Positions 1-8,615 of a DNA stretch of 64,000 nucleotides are shown here, one piece after another. Within the stretch, counting starts at the first letter, position 1, and every line of letters begins with the position of its first letter. The notes under the pieces were generated by a model. It did not search any database, was not told the DNA's origin, and saw nothing but the letters and a program-made list of their open reading frames with translations. The position numbers were made by a program, and so were the translations under genes. The DNA comes from Anaerolineae bacterium. GTDB lineage: Bacteria > Chloroflexota > Anaerolineae > Aggregatilineales > Phototrophicaceae. Location of the stretch: NCBI GenBank assembly GCA_025055175.1, contig JANWYT010000002.1, positions 248,001 to 312,000 on the forward strand, in the 5' to 3' direction.

Positions 1-789
1 GCCAAGCGTCAGGCAGTGCTGCTGCTAGATGCTGCGCCGATTGAGCGTCAATTTTACACCCCGCGCTATCCGAAGCCGTTTGACCTTCAGGCTTTCGGCT
101 TGGGCCAGAGCTATGTCATGCTCGATGGACGCTTGATTGATTCCTGGGAAGGACATTTGCCGCGCTTGTTGCTCTTCTTCGCTCTGGATCGTCCGATGGT
201 GACGCGTTCTGAGATTTGTGCAGCTTTCTGGCCGGAGCTGCGCACAGATCAGGCGGTCAACGTTTTCCATGTGACGAAGCGTCGCTTGCACAAGGCCCTG
301 AACAAAGTTGTCCTCATTCATAACGACAACTTCTATCGAGTGAACCCAGAGCTTAATATCTACTACGATATTCATGAATTCGTTGAGCTACTGGTCGAAG
401 GTCGTAATCCATCAACGCCTAAGCCCTTTGAGGCCTGGAAGAAGGTGGTCAATATGTACAAAGGCGCGTTCTTGCAGGGTCACGAAGAAGCCTGGGTGCA
501 ATCGCGCCGCGCAGCTTTCCGCGCTGGGTATCTAGAAGCCCTTTCTTCGATGGCCGTGACGTTCGTCAGACGTGAGCAGCGCGAATTGGCGCTCAAGCTG
601 TACCTGCAAGCTCTGGACGAAGATTACACTCGCGAAGATATCCATTGCGAGGTCATGCGTCTGTACAAGCAGCTAGGGCGCGGCAGCGAAGCTATCGCTC
701 ACTTCAACATGATGGAAGCACGCTTCTACCAGCACAAACAACCTCTTTCAGCGGAGACTATCGACCTGTATAAGAGCATCTCAGCCTGA
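1..789 (+). CDS. SARP/BTAD-type transcriptional regulator, C-terminal part (5' end outside window)
   Basis: The reading frame is open from base 1, so the gene begins upstream; the GTG at 16 is only the first internal start. The first ~100 visible residues resemble an OmpR-like winged helix (LLLFFALDRPMVTRSEICAA, then TKRRLHKAL). The remaining ~150 residues are helical with repeated W/Y and A/L spacing like the bacterial transcriptional activator (BTAD) domain of SARP and large ATP-binding LuxR-type regulators, ending with a TPR-like helix pair (YKQLGRGSEAIAHF). Such proteins bind promoter DNA and usually activate transcription. The target cannot be read from the sequence. The gene stops 61 bases before the next gene on the same strand. 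The missing N terminus may carry further domains. Confidence 0.7.
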   Translation, partial: AKRQAVLLLDAAPIERQFYTPRYPKPFDLQAFGLGQSYVMLDGRLIDSWEGHLPRLLLFFALDRPMVTRSEICAAFWPELRTDQAVNVFHVTKRRLHKALNKVVLIHNDNFYRVNPELNIYYDIHEFVELLVEGRNPSTPKPFEAWKKVVNMYKGAFLQGHEEAWVQSRRAAFRAGYLEALSSMAVTFVRREQRELALKLYLQALDEDYTREDIHCEVMRLYKQLGRGSEAIAHFNMMEARFYQHKQPLSAETIDLYKSISA

Positions 790-850
790 CAAGATGTTCT
801 GGACGAGAAGTTCCTTTTTTTCACTTGTGGTTTGTTTGAGCAGGTGAGCG

Positions 851-1921
851 ATGATCCGCTTAACGACGGCGTTGCTAAGCCTTTTCTTGCTGATGATCCA
901 ACCAGCCCAGGCTCAGACTTCCGCACTGAGTGCCTTGCCAGACTGCGGCTTTGCTGAACGAATAGCGATGGATGGGCTGCGCGTAGGCGCTGTCGTCCTC
1001 AACCTGGAGAATGGCCAGGGTTGTGCAGAGAGCTTAGACGAACGTTTTCAGGTCGCCAGTGTGATGAAGCTGTTCGTCGCTGGGGCATATCTGGAGCGCG
1101 CCAATTTATCGCTCAGCCCTCAGCAGCGCGTACTGACCTTCACTCGTGAGTATTGGATGGCTGGCCGCGACGATTGCCTGCGCCGCGAAGACATTGGGCG
1201 CAGCTACGACTACCTGAGCCTCATTTCTCTGATGATCGGATGTAGCGACAACGCCGCGACTTGGATGTTGATGGACGCGCTGGGATGGGGGACAGTACAG
1301 GACTACGTGCGCCGCCATGCGAGTCGGGGCGCAGGCGAAGTCCTGCCCTATGCGGAAGTGGACAAGCGCAAGTTGATCCTGAGCGACTCGCGCTGGCGAG
1401 ATGTGCCGACTGTCTTGGCCTCGCGCTTTTACCGCGTAGGCATGACGGAGGGGCTGGGCGAGTACCTCAATCCGCTGCCGCAGCGCTTGCATGGCCAGCA
1501 GTACAACACTCTCAATGCGCGTTACTTCCGCGAGACTGAAAGCAACACAGCGACGCCGCGCGCTATCGCGGAATATCTCATCTATTTGCACCTGGCGGCG
1601 CAGAATGGTGGTTGGGCTAACCAGGTGTTGGCCCAACGCATGTTTGCAGCTCTGTTGACGACACCGCGCCAATACAGCATGGAGTCTGCTCCTGCCGACT
1701 GGCGAATTGGCTCAAAGGATGGCTTAGATCGAGGCATTGCAGCGGAAGCCAACATCGTCTTCACAGAAGATGATCCGCTGCGGGTACGCGCCGTTGTCGT
1801 GGTCTTCTTGCAGCAAACCCGCTCAGACAGTCGCGCTTTTCAGCTTCCTACACGTCCTGACAGCCCACTGAACGTGATCATGCGACAGCTCTCAGGGATC
1901 ATCATGGGTTATTTGGGGTAG
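851..1921 (+). CDS. Exported class-A beta-lactamase-like serine hydrolase
   Basis: A protein of 356 residues with a clear N-terminal signal peptide (TALLSLFLLMIQPAQAQ), so it acts outside the membrane. The active-site pattern of penicillin-recognising enzymes is visible: SVMK (S-x-x-K) near residue 66, CSDN (SDN loop) near 132 and SKDG near 287 at the place of the KTG box. This layout fits the beta-lactamase2 family found in many Chloroflexota and actinobacteria, which includes beta-lactamases and cell-wall or esterase-type hydrolases; the Asp in KDG makes true lactamase activity uncertain. The ATG follows AGGTGAGCG. Its last 30 bases overlap the convergent permease gene on the other strand. 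Confidence 0.75.
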   Translation: MIRLTTALLSLFLLMIQPAQAQTSALSALPDCGFAERIAMDGLRVGAVVLNLENGQGCAESLDERFQVASVMKLFVAGAYLERANLSLSPQQRVLTFTREYWMAGRDDCLRREDIGRSYDYLSLISLMIGCSDNAATWMLMDALGWGTVQDYVRRHASRGAGEVLPYAEVDKRKLILSDSRWRDVPTVLASRFYRVGMTEGLGEYLNPLPQRLHGQQYNTLNARYFRETESNTATPRAIAEYLIYLHLAAQNGGWANQVLAQRMFAALLTTPRQYSMESAPADWRIGSKDGLDRGIAAEANIVFTEDDPLRVRAVVVVFLQQTRSDSRAFQLPTRPDSPLNVIMRQLSGIIMGYLG

Positions 1922-3394
1922 ATATTTTTGGCTGAAAGATTGCATCGCTCTCAGACCTTGTGCAGTAAGCAGAATAACAGACCCTTCTTGTCTGATGAAG
2001 CCCAGGGCGCGCAGGCGCGCAACGACCTTTTGAGTCTTGAGCGTTGGCCATTGCAGGTGAAGGTGCAGCGTGTTGGCGCTACATTCTTCATCGCGCGTGG
2101 AGACGGCACTGTGGTTGTGTAAATGTCTGAGGACGACCTGATCCTCGAAGAGCCGACGCTGATGTGAGCGACGTACTAGGCTTGCCAGCACCCCATAGCG
2201 TGGCGAGAACGTCCAGGCCAACAAGAAGAAGAAGAAAATCATCAGCACCATAGAAGCCGAGACAGAGACATCCCAGGTTGTGCTGAGCTGGAGGCTCAGT
2301 ACGCTGTTGAGCCACGCTAGCAAGTTGCTCAGCTCAACAAGTCCGAGAAAACTACCCCGCGCCAGATCGTAACCCAGCCAAGCTCCCAGACTGCCTAGAC
2401 CTGCTCCGATGATGAGCATAAGCGAGAGACGATCTGTCAGCAAGTAGGCAGCGGCGGGCGGAATGACGAAGAAGGCAATCACCAGGATAGAGCCAACGGC
2501 GTCGAAGGCAGAGACAGCGATCAAACTAGTGAGGGCCATTAGTCCATAGCTGAGCAAGGCAGGTCGGAAGCCGAGCGATTGGGCTAAGACAGGGTCGAAG
2601 ACAGCCAGCTTCAGCTCTTTGTAGAAGAGGATGACAAAGCCAATCGTCAGCAGCGCAACCAAAGCGCTGGTAGTGAGCGCTTTTGGCCAGAAGACTAGCG
2701 TAGGTTGCTCTGAGACTAGGCCTTGTCTCCAGGCCTGCGCAGGTGAATACGTGCCGCAGTTGGCGCAGCTCAGGGCAAATTCAGCCCGCGAGTCACGGGG
2801 GCTGATCCCCAGTGTCAAGCAGTTGGTACATTCGCGGATCATCTGCGCCTGCGGATGGTCAGGAGTGATGGTGACCTCTTGACAGTTAGCCAGGCAGTGG
2901 CTGGTAGTATTGGCCCAAGCCAAGCCAATTTCGCCGACCATGATGGCGTCTTCATCTAGGTGAACATCTTCTACAAAACGCGAGACCAAGATGACTGCTA
3001 TGGCAAACAGCAGCGGGAAGATGAGGCCTAGCGCTGCGTCCTGGCGCACCAGCCCACTGCGGCTCAGGGCTTCTGTGAGCAGCACAGTAAGGACGCCGGC
3101 AGCCGACGCTCCAATGATGAGCAAGGGCGAATTCAAGTCAGCTTCTAGGCCCAAGATGGCAGTCATGAACAAAAAAGCCAAGACGATCCCCAACAAGACG
3201 GTGTGACTGATGGCGTCGCTGACCAAAGCAAAGCCGCGCAGCAGCAAAAACGAGCCGACCAGCGCGCCAGAGATGGCAATGAGCGCGCCGATCATGGCAG
3301 CTACATGACGAGGATCGCGCAAGAAAGCGTTGAGCGCTTCCGTTGAAGTGAACTGCAAGAGGAGCTGAATCAGAGCGTATTCTATTGCAGCCAT
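1892..3394 (-). CDS. Metal ABC transporter permease with cysteine-rich insertion and C-terminal winged-helix domain
   Basis: A 500-residue protein. Residues ~30-160 and ~235-400 form the usual transmembrane helices of the TroD/MntD/ZnuB permease family, including the coupling segment FYKELKLAVFDP (257-268) that contacts the ATPase. Two parts exceed the ~280-residue family norm. Residues ~161-230 form an insertion with six cysteines (C167, C171, C189, C192, C210, C213), like a zinc-ribbon. Residues ~410-490, after the last helix, look like a winged helix (LRHLHNHSAVST, TQKVVARLRALGFIRQEGSV) of the DtxR/MntR kind. This recalls Chlamydia YtgCR, a permease fused to a metal-responsive repressor. 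It is the last gene of the importer operon, 3 bases after the other permease. Permease identity is firm; the regulator role is inferred. Confidence 0.8.
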   Translation of the reverse strand: MAAIEYALIQLLLQFTSTEALNAFLRDPRHVAAMIGALIAISGALVGSFLLLRGFALVSDAISHTVLLGIVLAFLFMTAILGLEADLNSPLLIIGASAAGVLTVLLTEALSRSGLVRQDAALGLIFPLLFAIAVILVSRFVEDVHLDEDAIMVGEIGLAWANTTSHCLANCQEVTITPDHPQAQMIRECTNCLTLGISPRDSRAEFALSCANCGTYSPAQAWRQGLVSEQPTLVFWPKALTTSALVALLTIGFVILFYKELKLAVFDPVLAQSLGFRPALLSYGLMALTSLIAVSAFDAVGSILVIAFFVIPPAAAYLLTDRLSLMLIIGAGLGSLGAWLGYDLARGSFLGLVELSNLLAWLNSVLSLQLSTTWDVSVSASMVLMIFFFFLLAWTFSPRYGVLASLVRRSHQRRLFEDQVVLRHLHNHSAVSTRDEECSANTLHLHLQWPTLKTQKVVARLRALGFIRQEGSVILLTAQGLRAMQSFSQKYLPQITHDDP

Positions 3395-3397
3395 TGC

Positions 3398-4357
3398 TCA
3401 TGCGTCCTGTGATGGGGCTACACGCCGCCTGGCCCATAAGATGCCGCGCTGTGGCGCGAAGACGAGCGAGATGAGGACGATGGTGAATGCGGCGACGATT
3501 ATCATCGGGCCAGTAGGAATGTCGGCGTCTAGAGCGCTGATGACTGCCCCTGACCCACCCGACAGCGCGCCGAAGACGGCAGCTAGGATGACCATCTTCT
3601 CTAGGCGCTGTGTCCATTGACGGGCAGCGCTGGCTGGAGCGATGAGCAGCCCCACCACGAGGACGACGCCAGCGAGTTGCAAGCCCAGGATGATGACGAT
3701 CACGATCAACGTTGAGAGTAAGACGCTGAGCGCGTTGACAGGGTGGCCGTCAGCGCGAGCAAACTCTATGTCAAAGGTGATGAGCTTGAACTCTTTCCAG
3801 AACAAGACCACCAGCGCTACCAGAGCCGATCCCACCAAGCCGATGAGCTGAACATCGCTTTCGATGATGGCAGCGGCTTGCCCAAAGATGAACGACTTCA
3901 GCCCTGCCTGACCAGCGTCAGCGCGGTTTTGGATGTAGCTGAGCAGAGCCAGGCCAAAGGCGAACCAGGCTGCTAAGACGATGGCCATCGCAGCTTCGCG
4001 CTTGAGGCGCGTGGTGCGCACCAAACCTTGCACGAGCTGAATTCCCAGCCAGCTGCTCGCAGCAGCGCCCAGCAGCAGTAAGCTCATCTGGCGACCTGCT
4101 AGCAGGAAAGCAATCGCTACACCAGGCAGTGCGGCGTGCGAGACAGTATCTCCGACCAGGCTCTCGCGGCGCAGCACGGCAAAGCAGCCGATAAAGCCTG
4201 TCACTGCTCCCAGTAGCGCGCCGCCCAGTGCAACGTTGCGCAAGGTGTAGTCGTAGTTGATGCCGAAGGCCCATTGGCTAAAAGGGATGAGTGCCATTCC
4301 CAACAGAGCCAGCAGCCCAATCCATAGCCAGGACAGACGTTCTTGGGCTTGGCTCAT
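3398..4357 (-). CDS. Metal ABC transporter permease (TroC/MntC-type)
   Basis: A 319-residue integral membrane protein with about eight hydrophobic segments, including the family signature around VGDTVSHAALPGVAIAFLLA (residues ~68-87) and the coupling helix FWKEFKLITFDIEFA. It is one half of the heterodimeric channel that passes Mn, Zn or Fe ions through the membrane, together with the permease encoded 3 bases downstream. Its length is normal for the family and it has neither of the additions seen in its partner. It lies between the ATPase gene (3-base gap) and the fused permease, so the three are almost certainly one transcript. The exact metal cannot be told from sequence. Confidence 0.9.
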   Translation of the reverse strand: MSQAQERLSWLWIGLLALLGMALIPFSQWAFGINYDYTLRNVALGGALLGAVTGFIGCFAVLRRESLVGDTVSHAALPGVAIAFLLAGRQMSLLLLGAAASSWLGIQLVQGLVRTTRLKREAAMAIVLAAWFAFGLALLSYIQNRADAGQAGLKSFIFGQAAAIIESDVQLIGLVGSALVALVVLFWKEFKLITFDIEFARADGHPVNALSVLLSTLIVIVIILGLQLAGVVLVVGLLIAPASAARQWTQRLEKMVILAAVFGALSGGSGAVISALDADIPTGPMIIVAAFTIVLISLVFAPQRGILWARRRVAPSQDA

Positions 4358-4360
4358 GGG

Positions 4361-5164
4361 CTAGTCTCCAAAACCAACAGCTTGCGCGCTGGCTGTGTTC
4401 GGAAGTTGGACGATGTTCTCGTTGTGTTGGTCGATCAAGGCAACACGGCCACCATATGTGCGGCGTAGGTTATCTTGGGTAAAGGTGTTGGCTACAGAGC
4501 CGCTGGCGATGAGTCGCACATTGAGCAAAGCCACCCAATCAAAGTATTCGCTGACAGTTTGTAGGTCGTGATGGACGACGATTACCGTCTTGCCACGCGC
4601 GCGTAGGGCATGTAAGACAGCTACGATAGCCCGCTCAGTGACAGCATCGACGGCAGCGAAGGGTTCATCCATGAAGTATAGGCTGGCATCTTGGACGAGA
4701 GCGCGAGCTAGAAAGACGCGCTGCTGCTGACCTCCGCTCAGTTGCCCAATCTGGCGCTGAGCAAAGTCAGCCAAGCCCACCTGATCCAGGGCTTGCAGGG
4801 CGGCTTGGCGTGTGGCCTTTGAAGGACGGCGAAACCAGCCCAGACGGCCATATAGACCCATCATGACAACATCCAGCGCAGTCGTCGGAAAATCCCAGTC
4901 TACGCTGCTTCGTTGTGGCACGTAGCCAACCATGCTACGGGCTTTATCGTAGGGCTGGCCGAAGAAACGAACAGTGCCGGCAGTGCGCGGAACGAGGCTC
5001 AGCGCAGCCTTGATGAGCGTACTCTTGCCAGCCCCGTTTGGGCCGACGATAGCCATCATCACACCTTGTGGGACGCGCAAATCAACATCCCAGAGTGCTG
5101 GCTTGCTGTTGTAGGCGACAGTCAGGTCGTCAATTTCCAGAGCGTAGGCGCTGATGTTGTTCAC
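4361..5164 (-). CDS. Metal ABC transporter ATP-binding protein (TroB/ZnuC-type)
   Basis: A 267-residue ABC ATPase. Walker [10 protein letters not shown] (about residues 40-48), Q-loop [15 protein letters not shown], signature LSGGQQQR, Walker B LYFMDEPF and the switch histidine in VHHDL are all present. The Q-loop sequence with DWDFP is typical of Mn/Zn/Fe-chelate importers (MntB, TroB, SitB). It sits on the cytoplasmic face and drives import with the two permeases encoded just downstream. A 19-base gap separates it from the upstream binding-protein gene, consistent with one operon driven by the promoter near 6264-6291. No odd features. Confidence 0.93.
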   Translation of the reverse strand: MNNISAYALEIDDLTVAYNSKPALWDVDLRVPQGVMMAIVGPNGAGKSTLIKAALSLVPRTAGTVRFFGQPYDKARSMVGYVPQRSSVDWDFPTTALDVVMMGLYGRLGWFRRPSKATRQAALQALDQVGLADFAQRQIGQLSGGQQQRVFLARALVQDASLYFMDEPFAAVDAVTERAIVAVLHALRARGKTVIVVHHDLQTVSEYFDWVALLNVRLIASGSVANTFTQDNLRRTYGGRVALIDQHNENIVQLPNTASAQAVGFGD

Positions 5165-5183
5165 AGTACGAGCCTTTCGCTTG

Positions 5184-6218
5184 TCAGATAGCGCAATCGA
5201 CGTTGATAAGTTCTTCAGGGAGTGTAGGTAGTATTGTAGGCCAATCGGGGATGGCTAATGTCACGCCGGCGCAGGCGTAAGATTGCAGGATCGTGAGGAT
5301 GTTCTCGGTCAGCATGCCGACATAGCTCCCTCCGAAACTATCGCGCTGGCCCATTGCGTCAGAATAAAGTTCGCGCAACCCCAAGCGCACCATCGTGCCA
5401 CGACTCGCGGCTGCTTCAACGACGGCGCGGATGGTATTAGGCGCGACGCTGCTCTCGATGAATAGGACGGGAATGTCCTGGCTGGCGACTAGATCGACGA
5501 TGGCTTGGACGTCACCCACGCCAGCTTCATCGCGCGTGCTGATACCCTGGACGGCAGCGACGCGCCAGCCAAAAGCCGCGCCGAAATAGCGGAAGGCATC
5601 GTGCGACGTGACGAGCGTGCGCTGCGCTTCTGGAACGCTGCTCATGGCTTCGCTGGCCCAAACGAAAAGAGCCTGCAGCTGCTCTACATAAGCTTGTGCG
5701 TTGGCGCGGTAGCGCTGCGCATAGTCGGCGTCAAGCTCAGATAAGGCTTCAGCCAGGCCCACGACGCTTAACTCCCAGTTGCGCGGGTCAAACCAGAAAT
5801 GCGGGTCTTCTGGACCAAAGCTACCACTGCGCTCATCGTACTCGCGCATGACAAAGCCTGCTTGCTTGACCGGATCAGACAAAGCGTAGACACGAACACC
5901 CTGCTCACTCAGACCGCGAAAGACAGCACTGAACTGAGCTTCCAAGCCCAGGCCGTTGTGAACCAGCATATCTGCTTCACGGATAGCACGTATGTCCGAC
6001 TCAGTAGGCTGGTAGAGATGAGGATCGACACCCGCACTCATAAGCGACGTTATCTGCAACCCTTCAACGCCCTCAGTCACGGTCAGAAGAAGATCAGAAG
6101 CCTGAGTCGTGGTGGCAACAACGCGAAAACGCACCTCATCCTGATTCCGAGCTTGCTGGGCTTGTGCTGTGCCAACTACTAGGGCGAGAGACAAGACAAC
6201 AATACGCTTCATGAACAT
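5184..6218 (-). CDS. Metal-binding substrate-binding protein of ABC importer (TroA/MntC-type)
   Basis: An exported solute-binding protein of the cluster A-I family that captures Mn, Zn or Fe for the importer. Ligand positions of the family are visible: His in GVDPHLYQP, His in [10 protein letters not shown], His in [10 protein letters not shown], Glu in FIESSVAP and Asp in LYSDAMGQ. The His-rich loop of typical zinc-specific ZnuA is absent, which slightly favours Mn or Fe. An ATG at 6218 is chosen because AAGGAG stands 5 bases upstream; it gives 344 residues starting MFMKRIVV with a signal peptide ending near GTAQAQ. A longer frame to 6257 has no such site. First gene of the operon, preceded by a strong promoter with a palindromic operator. 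Confidence 0.9.
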   Translation of the reverse strand: MFMKRIVVLSLALVVGTAQAQQARNQDEVRFRVVATTTQASDLLLTVTEGVEGLQITSLMSAGVDPHLYQPTESDIRAIREADMLVHNGLGLEAQFSAVFRGLSEQGVRVYALSDPVKQAGFVMREYDERSGSFGPEDPHFWFDPRNWELSVVGLAEALSELDADYAQRYRANAQAYVEQLQALFVWASEAMSSVPEAQRTLVTSHDAFRYFGAAFGWRVAAVQGISTRDEAGVGDVQAIVDLVASQDIPVLFIESSVAPNTIRAVVEAAASRGTMVRLGLRELYSDAMGQRDSFGGSYVGMLTENILTILQSYACAGVTLAIPDWPTILPTLPEELINVDCAI

Positions 6219-6263
6219 AGGCACTCCTTGACAAGACGGCGGACTTCTATGCTTCAAAATAGA

Positions 6264-6291
6264 ATTTTAGGTCTGCCTAAAAAAGTGTCAA
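6264..6291 (-). promoter_or_regulatory. Sigma-70-type promoter of the metal importer operon
   Basis: On the minus strand a perfect TTGACA (6286-6291) is followed after 16 bases by TAAAAT (6264-6269, one mismatch to TATAAT). Transcription would start about 40 bases before the troA-like ATG at 6218. The spacer and -10 box are covered by a palindrome, so a repressor there would block polymerase. Confidence 0.75.
6265..6282. promoter_or_regulatory. DtxR/MntR-type metalloregulator operator
   Basis: The sequence TTTTAGG-TCTG-CCTAAAA is a perfect 7-bp inverted repeat with a 4-base centre. It matches the TTAGG-n4-CCTAA core known for DtxR, IdeR and SirR operators. It overlaps the -10 box and spacer of the importer promoter, the usual place for metal-dependent repression. 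Which protein binds here is not known; the winged-helix tail of the permease at 1892-3394 is a candidate. Confidence 0.7.
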
Positions 6292-6363
6292 GCCCCTGAC
6301 AAAAATTTCTGCACTGGCTATCCCACGTTCAACACGCTATACTGCAGGCAAGATTGCACTCGA

Positions 6364-6435
6364 ATGCGCCATCATCAGAACACTCAAAGCCATTCACAGC
6401 GGGATTGCGTACCCAGTTGGCCCAACACAAGCTAA
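6364..6435 (+). CDS. Possible his leader peptide (23 aa)
   Basis: A short frame ATG...TAA encodes 23 residues beginning MRHHQNTQSH, with three histidines (residues 3, 4 and 10). It ends immediately before a strong hairpin (6436-6463) that lies just upstream of hisH, the layout of a transcription-attenuation leader. A stretch GCGGG at 6399-6403 could pair with CCCGC at 6442-6446 as an alternative fold. Against the idea, there is no clear ribosome-binding site and the histidines are few compared with the enteric his leader. A -10-like TATACT lies at 6338-6343. Treat as a hypothesis. Confidence 0.35.
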   Translation: MRHHQNTQSHSQRDCVPSWPNTS

Positions 6436-6463
6436 CAACACCCCGCCTACATGCGGGGTGTTG
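6436..6463 (+). terminator. Strong hairpin upstream of hisH (attenuator-like)
   Basis: CAACACCCCGC and GCGGGGTGTTG form a perfect 11-bp stem with a 6-base loop, followed by CGTTTCT. Nothing on the plus strand upstream needs terminating, since the neighbouring gene is divergent. The hairpin must therefore lie in the hisH leader, which argues for a regulatory role. The T tract is weak, so termination efficiency is uncertain. Confidence 0.6.
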
Positions 6464-6484
6464 CGTTTCTGGCAAGGAGGTCAT

Positions 6485-7096
6485 GTGTCTCTAGTTGTGA
6501 TCGATTATGGAGCAGGGAATCTGCGTAGCGTACTCCATGCCCTGCGTCACCTCAAAGCAAAAGATGTACGACTCGTACAACGCGGGGATGACTTGCACGG
6601 AGCAAACAAGATCATTTTGCCGGGCGTGGGAGCCTTTGGGGCAGGTATGCAAGAATTAGCTAAGCGCGAACTCATTGAACCCATTTGCCAAGCGGTGCGC
6701 AATGGCACACCCTACTTAGGAATTTGCTTGGGGATGCAATTCCTGTTCGACACCAGCGACGAGATGGGAGAACACCAGGGCCTGGGACTACTGCCTGGCC
6801 GCGTAACGCGCTTTCCACCTCTGCCTGATCTAAAAATTCCTCACATCGGCTGGAACAAACTGGCTTCCAGGCGCAACTCTGTATTGCTGGCAGGCTTGCC
6901 AGAAGTGAGCTATGCTTATTTTGTCCATAGCTACTACTGCTCACCAGCTGAGCCTGAAGACACACTCATCACTGTGGACTATGGCATACGCTTCGCTGCA
7001 GCTGTTGAGCGCGAAAACATCTACGGGGTACAATTCCACCCAGAAAAAAGCCAGCAGGTCGGACTGCAAATTCTGCGCAATTTTCTCGCACTTTAA
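6485..7096 (+). CDS. hisH: Imidazole glycerol phosphate synthase, glutamine amidotransferase subunit
   Basis: HisH hydrolyses glutamine and feeds ammonia to HisF in the fifth step of histidine synthesis. Class-I amidotransferase features are clear: VIDYGAGNLRS at the N terminus, the oxyanion segment LPGVGAFGAGM, the nucleophile in YLGICLGMQFLFD, and the His-x-Glu pair in GVQFHPEKSQ. The GTG at 6485 is preferred (203 residues) because AAGGAGG ends 4 bases before it and it places VVIDYGAGN at the usual N terminus; a longer frame from 6458 would run through the hairpin. First structural gene of hisHAFIE. Confidence 0.92.
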   Translation: MSLVVIDYGAGNLRSVLHALRHLKAKDVRLVQRGDDLHGANKIILPGVGAFGAGMQELAKRELIEPICQAVRNGTPYLGICLGMQFLFDTSDEMGEHQGLGLLPGRVTRFPPLPDLKIPHIGWNKLASRRNSVLLAGLPEVSYAYFVHSYYCSPAEPEDTLITVDYGIRFAAAVERENIYGVQFHPEKSQQVGLQILRNFLAL

Positions 7097-7105
7097 AGGC
7101 AGCAA

Positions 7106-7846
7106 ATGATTGTCTATCCAGCCATCGATCTACGCAGCGGTCGCGTAGTGCGCCTACGCGAAGGCGACCCAAAGCAGCAAACTGTTTTCAGCGACAATCC
7201 ACTCACAGTAGCGCGTCAATGGCAAGCGCAGGGCGCAACGTGGTTGCATGTGGTCAACCTCGACGGCGCATTAGGCGAAGGTGGCCCTAACCTGACCGTC
7301 CTAGAACAGCTCATCGAATTAAATATGCCCGTCCAGTTTGGTGGTGGACTGCGTAGTATGACAGACATTGAACAGGCCATCAGCCTGGGAGTGAAACGAG
7401 TAGTGCTGGGAACAGCAGCTGTCCAACAACCTGAGCTAGTGATGATGGTTCTGGACAAGTTTGGCCCAGAACGGGTAACAGTAGCCCTGGATACACGTCA
7501 TGGCCGCGTGACGACGCACGGCTGGCAGTCAATTAGCCAACAGACTTCCATCGAAGTAGGTCGCTACTTCGCCGCGCGCGGATTGCGCCACGCCTTGTAC
7601 ACCGACGTGAGTCGTGACGGCAGACTAGCGGGGGTAGATTTAGAGGGTACACTCGCGCTTGCCAAGGCGACAGGGCTACAAATCATTGCATCGGGTGGGA
7701 TCAGCACGCTAGACGACCTGCGCACATTGGCGCAAACAGGAGTCATCAGCGGCGCAGTTGTGGGCATGGCCCTTTATTGTGGCCACTTTACGCTCCGAGA
7801 AGCCCTGGAAGCAGTCGGGGAGGCAGGGAGAGACAATGCTCGCTAA
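7106..7846 (+). CDS. hisA: ProFAR isomerase (phosphoribosylformimino-5-aminoimidazole carboxamide ribotide isomerase)
   Basis: HisA performs the Amadori rearrangement before the HisFH step. It is a 246-residue half-repeat TIM barrel of normal length. The catalytic Asp is in [13 protein letters not shown] and the second Asp in [14 protein letters not shown]; phosphate-binding glycines are in FGGGLRS and IASGGIS. It starts 9 bases after hisH and its last 11 bases overlap the start of hisF, which suggests translational coupling. No odd features. Confidence 0.94.
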   Translation: MIVYPAIDLRSGRVVRLREGDPKQQTVFSDNPLTVARQWQAQGATWLHVVNLDGALGEGGPNLTVLEQLIELNMPVQFGGGLRSMTDIEQAISLGVKRVVLGTAAVQQPELVMMVLDKFGPERVTVALDTRHGRVTTHGWQSISQQTSIEVGRYFAARGLRHALYTDVSRDGRLAGVDLEGTLALAKATGLQIIASGGISTLDDLRTLAQTGVISGAVVGMALYCGHFTLREALEAVGEAGRDNAR

Positions 7847-8615
7847 ACGGATCATTCCTTGTCTGGACGTACTGAATGGTCGCGTCGTCAAGGGAGTAAA
7901 CTTCATCAATCTACGCGACGCTGGAGACCCTGTAGAGCAAGCAATTGTCTATGACCGAGCCGGCGCTGACGAGTTAGTCTTCCTGGACATCACCGCTTCC
8001 CATGAGAAGCGACAAACGACTCTAGACATGGTGCGCCGTGTAGCCGATAGCTTGTTTATTCCCTTCTGTGTGGGCGGTGGTATTCGCACCGTTGAAGACA
8101 TACGCGACACGCTGCTGGCCGGCGCTGATAAGGTGAGTATCAACAGCGCGGCGGTCAAAAATCCACAAATTATCGAACAAGGGGCATGGGCATTCGGAAG
8201 TCAGTGCATCGTGGTAGCCATCGATCCTCGCCGCGTCGATGGACGATGGGTAGTACATATCAACGGGGGGCGCGTGCCAACCGATAAGCTGGCACTAGGC
8301 TGGGCTAAAGAATGCGAATCTAGGGGAGCAGGCGAGATTCTGCTGACCAGCATGGATACCGACGGTACAAAAGACGGCTACGATCTAGAGATGACCCATG
8401 CCATCGCACAAGCTGTCTCCATCCCCGTGATCGCAAGTGGGGGCGCAGGGAAGCTAGAACACTTCTACGAAGCCTTCCAGGTGGGCGCCGGGGCGGCATT
8501 GGCAGCCAGCGTTTTCCACTACAATGAGCTGAGCATAACACAGGTGAAGAACTATCTAGCAGCGCGTGGAGTTCCTGTGCGGCTCACGGGATGGGAGAGC
8601 GTCAATGGTGCTTGA
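7836..8615 (+). CDS. hisF: Imidazole glycerol phosphate synthase, cyclase subunit
   Basis: HisF is the TIM-barrel partner of HisH; it makes imidazole glycerol phosphate and AICAR from PRFAR and ammonia. Catalytic Asp residues are in [14 protein letters not shown] and [13 protein letters not shown]; glycine loops are CVGGGIRT and IASGGAGK. The ATG at 7836, overlapping the hisA end and preceded by GGCAGGGAG, gives 259 residues, the family length; the upstream-extended frame from 7758 is not needed. The last 11 bases overlap hisI. Confidence 0.94.
   Translation: MLAKRIIPCLDVLNGRVVKGVNFINLRDAGDPVEQAIVYDRAGADELVFLDITASHEKRQTTLDMVRRVADSLFIPFCVGGGIRTVEDIRDTLLAGADKVSINSAAVKNPQIIEQGAWAFGSQCIVVAIDPRRVDGRWVVHINGGRVPTDKLALGWAKECESRGAGEILLTSMDTDGTKDGYDLEMTHAIAQAVSIPVIASGGAGKLEHFYEAFQVGAGAALAASVFHYNELSITQVKNYLAARGVPVRLTGWESVNGA

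Noticed and set aside
1106-1672. 188-codon antisense frame inside the beta-lactamase-like gene
   Set aside because: Shadow of a gene with a complete motif set; no independent evidence.
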